Below are positions 8,699 through 15,203 of a stretch of 49,815 bases of DNA, piece after piece. The position numbers were made by a program, and so were the translations under genes. Numbering within the stretch: position 1 is the stretch's first letter; the number at the start of each line of letters is the position of its first letter. The stretch comes from Butyrivibrio sp. GTDB taxonomy: Bacteria > Bacillota > Clostridia > Lachnospirales > Lachnospiraceae. The DNA lies in assembly GCF_017940685.1 (NCBI RefSeq), contig NZ_JAGAYD010000160.1:1-49815 (forward strand), given 5' to 3'. A model generated the notes under the pieces. That model was not told the origin of the DNA. It did not search any database and was given only the letters and a program-made list of their open reading frames with translations.

Positions 8699-9772
8699 TC
8701 AATTGGATGGCATCTTACCAGGTACATTCAGATATACATCTTCCTTTAAGTGGAAACCGCTCTTTATTATGACCTCGTTGATGTTACTCTCAGTGACGCT
8801 TACAGGATCTATCTTAAGATACGGGACCTTTTCAGTTCCGTCATCGTACTGGGAGAGGTTCTCGTCCTCAACGCCCTGGCCCTCTGCCAGCATAACTGCC
8901 GACTGGGCAGCCTTCTGAGCCAGCTTTTCAATAGGCTTATACACAGTCATCAGCTGTGTCCCTTCAACGATCCTCTGGCAGGCCTCAAGATCTGCGTCCT
9001 GTCCTACAACAAGGATCTTACCTGCAAGTCTCTTTTCCGCAAGGGCATGCACCACTCGGCTTGCAAGGTCGTCATTACCGCACATGATTGCATCTGCCAT
9101 GACAACTTTGTCCATGTTCTTATAAACGTAGTTGCCTGCTTCTTCTGCTTTCCAGCCGTCTGCATAAAAAACATCAATGATGTCGTTCCTGTTCTCCATC
9201 ATGACTTTCCTAAAGCCATTTTCCACCATTGGGACATTAAAGTCAGTGGGAGATCCGCATATCATCAGGATTTTTCCATTTTTTACATCTCTCTTTACGA
9301 TGGCTTCTCCCATCATCTGACCGACTTTTTCGTTGTCAAAAGAGATATACAGATCTACACCAGCATCCATAATTGGCCTGTCGTATGCAATGACCTTGAT
9401 CCCTTCATCCTGGGCCTTTTTCACTGATTCTGCAATGGCGGCGGAGTCAATGCAGATGATCACGATCACATCCATCCCGCTCTTTATGAAATATTCTATC
9501 TGTTTTTTCTGCTCCTGAGGGTCGCCATTGGCGTTCTGAATGTTGACTTCAGCCCCCAGCTCCTTTGCGGTTGACACAAAAACATCTCTGTCCCTCTGCC
9601 ACCTCTCTATAACAAAAGAGTCAAAGCACATTCCAATCGATATCTTGTCGTCATCTTCTTTATCCTTCTTGCTGCTGTCAGCCCGCTCCCCACCGCAGCC
9701 TGATAGCATTGTGATAACAAGCACAAGTGCCAGGACAAAAGAAATCCCCCGTAATTTACCTTTTTTCCCCAT
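8699..9772 (-). CDS. Second sugar-binding lipoprotein (ChvE/XylF-like), partner of sensor genes
   Basis: A 357-residue Peripla_BP_4 protein with a lipoprotein signal (TMLSGC, Cys26) and an acidic Lys/Asp linker. Core motifs are SFVIERWQRDRDVF, IICIDSAAIAE, IAYDRPIMDAG, MCGNDDLASRVV and VGQDADLEAC. It is a diverged paralogue of the transporter binding protein at 7394, yet it sits three bases after the response regulator, in the sensor operon and ahead of that operon's terminator. It could feed the same importer with another sugar, or present ligand to the kinase. Sequence alone does not decide between them. Confidence 0.88.
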   Translation of the reverse strand: MGKKGKLRGISFVLALVLVITMLSGCGGERADSSKKDKEDDDKISIGMCFDSFVIERWQRDRDVFVSTAKELGAEVNIQNANGDPQEQKKQIEYFIKSGMDVIVIICIDSAAIAESVKKAQDEGIKVIAYDRPIMDAGVDLYISFDNEKVGQMMGEAIVKRDVKNGKILMICGSPTDFNVPMVENGFRKVMMENRNDIIDVFYADGWKAEEAGNYVYKNMDKVVMADAIMCGNDDLASRVVHALAEKRLAGKILVVGQDADLEACQRIVEGTQLMTVYKPIEKLAQKAAQSAVMLAEGQGVEDENLSQYDDGTEKVPYLKIDPVSVTESNINEVIIKSGFHLKEDVYLNVPGKMPSN

Positions 9773-9775
9773 CTT

Positions 9776-11371
9776 TTACCTTCTCTCTTTGAACTCAGTT
9801 GGTGTAACTCCCACGTTCTTTTTAAAGCTGCGACTAAAGTAGTTGGGATCTGTGTATCCGCAGGTAGCGCAGACCTCTTTGATTGACATATCAGTGCCAG
9901 ACAAAAGCTCTTTTGCCTTATCTATTCTGACATTGGTCAGATACTCGATAAAGTTAAGACCGCTCTCCTCCTTGAATATCTTGCTGAAGTAGTAGGGCGA
10001 AATATTAACCTGCCTTGAGACTTCATCCAAAGATATCTCCTTGCTGTAGTTGTCATTAATGTACTCCATGGCGGTCCTTATTATATCATTGGACCTCTCT
10101 TCCCTTTTACTTACGACATCACTGCAGGCGGTTTGGAGCTTACCCATAAACCAGTCCTTTACTTCCTCTGCCGTATCAAGCCCCATGATCTCAGGAAGGT
10201 AGGTGTTTCTGCCTGAGTAGCGGTAGGTTTGGCCTCCACTCTGGTATGCTATATGCTCAGCGTAAAGAGCAAACTCAAGGGCCTTAAGTCTCATGGACAT
10301 CAGGTCTCCGCCACTTGCCCTCTGGCACATCCAGTCTGCGTATTTACCGGCATACACCAGCATTCCATTGAGGTCACCCTTTGAAACTGCCTCAAACATA
10401 GGCTTCTCCAGTTCCTTAGGGTAATCATCCTCATAGCTGCAGCTGATGGTAAGGTCGTCTACATGGGCTACGCTTCCCGTGGTGGCTATCAGCGCATTAA
10501 GAGCTTCCCTGTAGGACTCACCAAGGTCCCTTAATGGATGCAGGGCCCCGATTCCAACCCTGAAGTTGATATCTGTCTTTTTCCTTAGGTATCGGCACAG
10601 TTCCCTTGCCCTGTCAATGAGCCTTGTTCTGTCGTTGTACTCAAGAACGTTGCTGCTATAGGGCACCAGCACAGCAATCTTGTTGGCCATGACATTACCG
10701 ATCTTGCAGTCAAAAAAGCTCTTGACCCCTTCACGGATCTCTCTATACATGCCAGATACCTTGACCGAGCTTCCAACAGCATTGGTCATGTGGTTGCCCT
10801 CCTGGGATTCACCACATACTATGGCCATCATATATCCGTAATCCTCTTCTATTCCAAGGATGCTCTTGTAGCTGTCCACATCCTCCTCAAAGTGTTCCTG
10901 CAAAAGAATGTCATAGATAAGTCCATTTTCAATGATTGGCTCTATGGTCTCTAGCTTTTCTTTTATGAGAAGGTCATTGCTTCTCTTGGCTCTGTCAGAA
11001 TCTATCTGATCCATGGCGCGCTTTAAGGTATCCACAACCTTCATCCTGTCCATGGGCTTGGTGATGTATTCCATAACCCCAAGTTTGATGGCCTCTTTAG
11101 CATAGTCAAACTTGTCATAGGCTGACATTACAATAAATACTGCATTGGGACAGAACTGCTTCATCTCCTTGATGGCATCTATTCCGTTGATCCCTGGCAT
11201 ATGAATGTCTACCACTGCAATGTCTGGCCTGAACTGCTCAGCTACTTCTATGAGCCTTCGCCCGGTCTTGGCAAATTCGAGACTGCACTTATCCCCAAAC
11301 TCTTTCTCAATTATGAACTTCATTGAGTCGATAACGATACCCTCGTCATCTGCGATCATCACTCTGTACAT
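9776..11371 (-). CDS. Response regulator, receiver plus AraC-type DNA-binding domain (YesN-like)
   Basis: A 531-residue regulator. The receiver domain (about 1-120) has the acidic pair DDE (8-10), phosphoacceptor Asp55 in VVDIHMPG, Ser83 and Lys105 in TKP. A long middle region of unassigned function follows. The C-terminal ~100 residues are an AraC double helix-turn-helix (VSRQVNISPYYFSKIFKEES and CGYTDPNYFSRSFKK). YesN-type regulators usually activate sugar transport and hydrolase genes next to them, so the chvE-mmsA-mmsB operon is the likely target. The ATG lies 26 bases inside the end of the kinase gene, which points to translational coupling. Confidence 0.94.
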   Translation of the reverse strand: MYRVMIADDEGIVIDSMKFIIEKEFGDKCSLEFAKTGRRLIEVAEQFRPDIAVVDIHMPGINGIDAIKEMKQFCPNAVFIVMSAYDKFDYAKEAIKLGVMEYITKPMDRMKVVDTLKRAMDQIDSDRAKRSNDLLIKEKLETIEPIIENGLIYDILLQEHFEEDVDSYKSILGIEEDYGYMMAIVCGESQEGNHMTNAVGSSVKVSGMYREIREGVKSFFDCKIGNVMANKIAVLVPYSSNVLEYNDRTRLIDRARELCRYLRKKTDINFRVGIGALHPLRDLGESYREALNALIATTGSVAHVDDLTISCSYEDDYPKELEKPMFEAVSKGDLNGMLVYAGKYADWMCQRASGGDLMSMRLKALEFALYAEHIAYQSGGQTYRYSGRNTYLPEIMGLDTAEEVKDWFMGKLQTACSDVVSKREERSNDIIRTAMEYINDNYSKEISLDEVSRQVNISPYYFSKIFKEESGLNFIEYLTNVRIDKAKELLSGTDMSIKEVCATCGYTDPNYFSRSFKKNVGVTPTEFKERR

Positions 11372-12857
11372 TATTTGCTTCTTTCTTTTGTCTTGGAATC
11401 CTGACTATAAATTCGCATCCCGTATTTTCGCCCTGACTGTGGATCTCAACCACGTCTCTTCTTTCTGCATAGAGCCGCAGCCTTGAGATAACATTGTCAA
11501 GTCCGATACCATTGTTATCGTACTGCTGCTCTCTTGGTTCATAGCTTCCATCAAGGATTCTGTCGATCTCTTCTTTTGCTATTCCCTTTCCATTGTCAGC
11601 TACACTTATGCAGACGTCCTCAGAATCCCTGTAGACCTTGAGGCTTATCTTTCCCTTATCTCCCATTTCTCTTATGCCATGATTTACAGCATTTTCAACA
11701 ATGGGCTGGAGGATCATGCTGGGCATCTTGATATCAAGAAGCCTTTTATCTATCTGCTTTTCATAGCCAATATCTCCTGAAAATCTAACATTCAGGATCT
11801 GAATATAGTTATCAACAAGTTCAACTTCTTCCCTTACCGTAACGTCATTCTTGTTGTTTTTAACGTTATATCTAAAGAAGTCCGCCACTGTCTGGACATA
11901 CTCGTAGGTCTTATCTGCTCCCTCCATCATAGCCAGCTGAGCACCTGCGTTTAGGGTGTTAAAAAGAAAATGTGGATTGATCTGGGCCTGAAGATACTTA
12001 AGCTGAGCCTCTTTAAGATGCGCGGTCATCATCAGCTCTTTTTCCTGAAGGAGTCTCTCTTTTTCCATACTCTCTTTGAGCTGCTCGATATACTCCTTGA
12101 TGCTGGCAACCATCTTGTTAAAGGTCCTTGTTACAATTCCAATCTCATCGTTATAGGAAGTTGCTGGAAGCTCTGTGTCAAAATTACCCTTTGACACTTC
12201 ATCCGCCGAATTTGCAAGATTCTTAAGCGGCATGATCATGGTATTTACAAGACCGGAAATAAGGATCACGTTACCAACCATGATAAGAGCCATAACAAAC
12301 ACTCCTGCCACCTCGAACTTCTTAAAGGCTCTGGTAAGGGCCGTGTATTTCTCTGAGTTTACAACAAAGAGCTCAAGATCAAGATTGGTGATATATGCTT
12401 CTATGTCTTCACATAGCTGGGTCGCATTTTCGTAGTAGGTGCGATATTTCTCAACATTACGGCCTCTCTTGGCCTCAACGGTCTGAGCGACAACATCAAG
12501 ATAGGTCCTGGACATAAACTTGATATTTCGCTCCATCCTGTCATAGCTCTGGTCTGTTACTGTGTCGCTCAAGGCTTCTGAAAGGTCCTGGTATCTCTGG
12601 GCACTTCTGTAGTAGTTCTCCAAGGACTCGCTGGTCTTTGAGCTAAGATACTCAGTCATGGAATCCTGCACATCAGTAAGGGCTGACGATAGTTCACTTA
12701 GCTGTCTGTTGTCCTGATAAGCCATTTCCATATCGTTGGACATGGAGTTGATTCCAAGGATAAGGAAAATATTTACCACAAAAACTATCATATTTGTAAT
12801 GGCGCAGATAATTATGATCTTAAAATGCAGGGGTTTGTCAAAGAATCTAGTCTTCAT
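11346..12857 (-). CDS. Sensor histidine kinase, YesM/LytS type
   Basis: A membrane kinase of 503 residues from the chosen start. It has TM1 at about 12-34, a helical extracytoplasmic region of about 145 residues, TM2 at about 183-205, a HAMP linker, and a His_kinase domain with phosphoacceptor His in QINPHFLFNTLNA (about residue 296). The ATPase domain has PIVENAVNHGI, DNGKGI and GIGLDNV. It should phosphorylate the downstream regulator. Two ATGs lie six bases apart; GGGGAGG at 12864-12870 abuts the first but is six bases from the second, so I chose 12857. It overlaps the upstream binding-protein gene by 11 bases. Confidence 0.94.
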   Translation of the reverse strand: MKTRFFDKPLHFKIIIICAITNMIVFVVNIFLILGINSMSNDMEMAYQDNRQLSELSSALTDVQDSMTEYLSSKTSESLENYYRSAQRYQDLSEALSDTVTDQSYDRMERNIKFMSRTYLDVVAQTVEAKRGRNVEKYRTYYENATQLCEDIEAYITNLDLELFVVNSEKYTALTRAFKKFEVAGVFVMALIMVGNVILISGLVNTMIMPLKNLANSADEVSKGNFDTELPATSYNDEIGIVTRTFNKMVASIKEYIEQLKESMEKERLLQEKELMMTAHLKEAQLKYLQAQINPHFLFNTLNAGAQLAMMEGADKTYEYVQTVADFFRYNVKNNKNDVTVREEVELVDNYIQILNVRFSGDIGYEKQIDKRLLDIKMPSMILQPIVENAVNHGIREMGDKGKISLKVYRDSEDVCISVADNGKGIAKEEIDRILDGSYEPREQQYDNNGIGLDNVISRLRLYAERRDVVEIHSQGENTGCEFIVRIPRQKKEANNVQSDDRR

Positions 12858-13926
12858 CCTCATCCTCCCCTGTCAAGAACTGAGCGACGTTATCCTGATT
12901 GATAAGGGTAACATCCGCCAGATAGTATTCACTTGTATTGCCAAGCTCAAAATAATCAGAGAGGGCTTTTACACTGTACTCACCAAGCTGCCTTGCATCT
13001 ATTGAAACAGTGGCATAGATTCCGCCTCTGTCTATGGCCGTAAGTATATCTTTTGAATCGTAGTATCCAAGGATATTCACCTCTCCAACCTTGTTAAAGT
13101 CAACAACCGCCTGATAAGCGCAGACTGTACTAAGTTCGTTGAGGCATACGATGACATCAGGTACTTCCTCCTCCATGAAGATGTCCCTTATGGACTCCTC
13201 AACAGAAAAAGAACTTGAGCTGTCAACAGTCATGATCGATATGGAAAACTCCGCATCTGTGGCATTTTCTTCCATTATCGCATCCTGCATGGCAGGAATT
13301 ATGATATTCTGGCCGGTATCCTTGGTGTCAGAGTTGGCGACAACTACCACCTTAACGTGAGAGCGTTCCTCAAAGCTCTCTGCCTCAATAAAGTCCTCTC
13401 TGCGCCTCTCCTTGATGACATTGATGACCTCTTTTCCATACATCTTGCCGATGCTGTAGCCACCAACCCCTACAAAGCTCAGCCTGTCAGATCTGGTGTT
13501 GTCTCCGTAAAGAGTCACCACAGGAATCTCATCTGCAACAGCCTCATTGATAAGCTCAGTCATTAGGTCAGATTCATCTGCGGCTACCATAATAGCATCC
13601 GGTCTTGCAGCAATAGCGATCTTCATAAGATCTTCTGTGGAGTAATCTCCTGGAAGGTTGCTTCCTAAAAGGTCAACGTAAATGTTTTCCTCCTTCGCGG
13701 CCTCTAAAGCTCCCTCATACACAGACTGCCAAAAGTCAGATTTATAATTATCAGTTATGAGACAATAATACTTATCGTATTCTCTGATGTCAGACTTGCC
13801 ACCAACGCTCTGTTTATAAAACCTGAAGACAAAAGCGCCCAGTATCATGGTGACCATAACGAAGATTATGGTTATGACAAATATCAGATATTGTCTGTTT
13901 TCGCTGTTTTTATACTGCTTGTCCAT
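12847..13926 (-). CDS. Membrane-anchored sugar-binding sensor protein (XylFII-like)
   Basis: A 359-residue protein with a single N-terminal transmembrane segment (about 12-36) and no lipobox, followed by a Peripla_BP_4 sugar-binding fold (CLITDNYKSDFWQSVYEGA, AIMVAADESDLM, VVVVANSDTKDTG, VIVCLNELSTVCA, LGYYDSKDIL). In Clostridium beijerinckii, XylFII binds xylose outside the cell and activates the LytS kinase, with YesN as output; this gene has the same position and build. It is first in the kinase/regulator operon. No Shine-Dalgarno is visible and an extended -10 box ends seven bases before the ATG, so the message may be leaderless. The ligand is not known. Confidence 0.85.
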   Translation of the reverse strand: MDKQYKNSENRQYLIFVITIIFVMVTMILGAFVFRFYKQSVGGKSDIREYDKYYCLITDNYKSDFWQSVYEGALEAAKEENIYVDLLGSNLPGDYSTEDLMKIAIAARPDAIMVAADESDLMTELINEAVADEIPVVTLYGDNTRSDRLSFVGVGGYSIGKMYGKEVINVIKERRREDFIEAESFEERSHVKVVVVANSDTKDTGQNIIIPAMQDAIMEENATDAEFSISIMTVDSSSSFSVEESIRDIFMEEEVPDVIVCLNELSTVCAYQAVVDFNKVGEVNILGYYDSKDILTAIDRGGIYATVSIDARQLGEYSVKALSDYFELGNTSEYYLADVTLINQDNVAQFLTGEDEDED

Positions 13927-13933
13927 AAATCCG

Positions 13934-13942
13934 ATTGTATCA
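13934..13942 (-). promoter_or_regulatory. Extended -10 promoter of the sugar-sensor operon, probably leaderless
   Basis: On the minus strand TGATACAAT (an extended -10) ends seven bases before the ATG at 13926. No good -35 is visible. Transcription would start at or next to the start codon. Confidence 0.5.
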
Positions 13943-13966
13943 AATCAGCGCCTTAAGAAAAAGCTA

Positions 13967-13995
13967 TTGACAAAGCCAGCGTTGTGGTTTATTAT
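13967..13995 (+). promoter_or_regulatory. Promoter of tRNA-Gly (copy 2)
   Basis: A perfect -35 TTGACA (13967-13972), a 17-base spacer and TATTAT (13990-13995). The tRNA starts 30 bases after the -10 box. Confidence 0.88.
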
Positions 13996-14024
13996 TTATC
14001 TTGCTGTCGGCAATGACAGAAAAT

Positions 14025-14097
14025 GCGATAGTAGCTTAGTTGGTAAAGCGCCACCTTGCCAAGGTGGAGACCGCGGGTTCGAGCCCCGTCTATCGCT
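14025..14097 (+). tRNA. tRNA-Gly (anticodon GCC), copy 2
   Basis: Identical over all 73 bases to the tRNA at 2454, including stems, anticodon GCC and discriminator T; CCA is not encoded. The flanks differ, and each copy has its own promoter. Confidence 0.97.
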
Positions 14098-14144
14098 TAT
14101 TTTTATGCTATTTTTGAGTTCAATACATCCACAAAATATGTACC

Positions 14145-14177
14145 AAAAAACAGGGCACGAGATCATCTCGTGCCCTG
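14145..14177 (-). terminator. Terminator of the ECF sigma operon
   Basis: CAGGGCACGAGA (14151-14162) and TCTCGTGCCCTG (14166-14177) form a perfect 12-pair stem with a three-base loop, followed on the minus strand by TTTTTT. Plus-strand T residues are weaker, but it may also end tRNA-Gly transcription. Confidence 0.93.
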
Positions 14178-14197
14178 TCTGTTTTAAATGTTATTTA

Positions 14198-14452
14198 TCA
14201 AGTCAGCGCGTTTTTGGAATGTACACCGTTTTTGGAACGTATAGCGTTCTTTGAATTCTTAGAATCCTTTTCAGCAGTTCTTTTCATAAGTGCATCTACA
14301 CTGCCTGCTGCATTGAGCATTCCAAGCTCGTCATCTGAAAGGACCTCAATATCAGACGGATATCTTGATTCTACATCCGCAATAATAGATGCCAGCTTAT
14401 CATTAGGTGAGAACTTCTGATAGTCAAACAGTCTTGCCAATTTATTTTCCAT
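14198..14452 (-). CDS. Small protein downstream of ECF sigma factor; function unknown
   Basis: An 84-residue protein from the chosen ATG at 14452, which has GGAGG seven bases upstream; an ATG six codons earlier has no such site. I do not recognise a domain. The middle reads LSDDELGMLNAAG, which resembles the E/D-rich helix and small-residue end of double-glycine leader peptides. The C-terminal tail is basic and repeats SKN four times, with no transmembrane segment. It is downstream of the sigma gene and has its own promoter-like element of a type seen elsewhere in the window. It could be a sigma regulator or a target; neither is shown. Confidence 0.75.
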   Translation of the reverse strand: MENKLARLFDYQKFSPNDKLASIIADVESRYPSDIEVLSDDELGMLNAAGSVDALMKRTAEKDSKNSKNAIRSKNGVHSKNALT

Positions 14453-14497
14453 AATTAACCTCCAATTCATTAAGCGTCTTTATTTTGCTTTCAATGT

Positions 14498-14534
14498 TTT
14501 ATACGAATGAATAAAACCTGTGGCAAAAATTTTT
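14498..14534 (-). promoter_or_regulatory. Candidate ECF-sigma promoter, copy B
   Basis: On the minus strand AAAAATTTTTGCCAC (14520-14534), 13 bases and TCGTATAAA (14498-14506) lie between the sigma gene and the 84-residue protein gene. The same two blocks with the same spacing occur at 42813-42849. The predicted 5' leader is about 40 bases. Confidence 0.65.
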
Positions 14535-15006
14535 ACAACATTTCTCTAAGTTTTCCTAAAGCCTCTCTGTGCCTTAACTTGGCGACGCCATATGACAGGT
14601 TCATCTTAACTGCTATATCCTGAAGAGTAAGTCCCTTGTAATACCTAAGGACAATTATGTCCATGAGTTCCTGCGGGAGCTTACCGAGAGCATCTGCTAA
14701 GAGCTCAAGGCTCTCGTTGTTTAAGATCTCATCCTCAATAGTGCTGCCTTCATCGCTAAGATCCTCCGGAATCTCAGAATGAACGTGATTGGTCCTGTAA
14801 AAATCTATAACTGTATTGCTGGTCATTGAGTAGATCCATGTCGAAAGACTGGCCTTGGTCTCATCGTAAGTATCAAGTTTACTATAAATCTTTACGAAGA
14901 TATCGCTGGTAATATCCTCAGCGTCCTCTGGTGAATTAACATGATTTCTTACATATCCAAAGACTTTGTCTCTGTACTGAGTATAAATCTCTTCTTTTGT
15001 CAGCAT
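14533..15006 (-). CDS. ECF-type RNA polymerase sigma factor
   Basis: A 157-residue sigma-70-family factor containing only region 2 (YVRNHVNSPEDAEDITSDIFVKIY and ASLSTWIYSMTSNTVIDFYR) and region 4 (LPQELMDIIVLRYYKGLTLQDI and AVKMNLSYGVAKLRHREAL), the ECF pattern. A GTG three codons upstream is possible, but the AGAGGG site sits directly against it and is eight bases from the ATG at 15006, so I chose the ATG. No transmembrane anti-sigma factor is adjacent; the only operon partner is the small 84-residue protein. Promoter-like elements at 14498 and 42813 are the best candidate targets. Confidence 0.93.
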   Translation of the reverse strand: MLTKEEIYTQYRDKVFGYVRNHVNSPEDAEDITSDIFVKIYSKLDTYDETKASLSTWIYSMTSNTVIDFYRTNHVHSEIPEDLSDEGSTIEDEILNNESLELLADALGKLPQELMDIIVLRYYKGLTLQDIAVKMNLSYGVAKLRHREALGKLREML

Positions 15007-15040
15007 ATTTTCCACCCTCTTAAAGATAATATAATAATTA

Positions 15041-15068
15041 ATTATACCCTAATTCCAGCACTTGCTAA
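15041..15068 (-). promoter_or_regulatory. Promoter of ECF sigma gene
   Basis: TTAGCA (15063-15068 on the minus strand), a 16-base spacer and a perfect TATAAT (15041-15046). Its -35 box overlaps the -35 box of the divergent tRNA-Pro promoter. Confidence 0.6.
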
Positions 15069-15090
15069 AGAAAAGAATATCAAATATAAT
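15062..15090 (+). promoter_or_regulatory. Promoter of tRNA-Pro
   Basis: TTGCTA (15062-15067), 17 bases and a perfect TATAAT (15085-15090). The tRNA begins 10 bases after the -10 box, so the 5' leader would be only about three bases. Confidence 0.75.
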
Positions 15091-15099
15091 ATGTGGGTG

Positions 15100-15173
15100 C
15101 GGGGCGTGGCTCAGCTTGGTAGAGCGCTGCGTTCGGGACGCAGAGGTCGCGTGTTCGAATCACGTCGCCCCGA
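15100..15173 (+). tRNA. tRNA-Pro (anticodon CGG)
   Basis: A 74-base cloverleaf. Acceptor CGGGGCG pairs with CGCCCCG and the discriminator is A. The anticodon stem CTGCG/CGCAG holds loop TTCGGGA, giving anticodon CGG for codon CCG. The T loop is TTCGAAT. CCA is not encoded. Confidence 0.97.
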
Positions 15174-15176
15174 TCT

Positions 15177-15203
15177 GGCTTACCACAAGGTAGGCCTATT
15201 TTT
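15177..15203 (+). terminator. Terminator of tRNA-Pro
   Basis: GGCTTACC (15177-15184), loop ACAA and GGTAGGCC (15189-15196) form an eight-pair stem with one wobble, followed by TATTTTT. It reaches the stop codon of the convergent AAA+ gene. Confidence 0.75.

Noticed and set aside
13847-14254. A 135-codon plus-strand frame across the second tRNA-Gly
   Set aside because: It reads through the tRNA, its promoter and a terminator hairpin, so it is a chance open frame.
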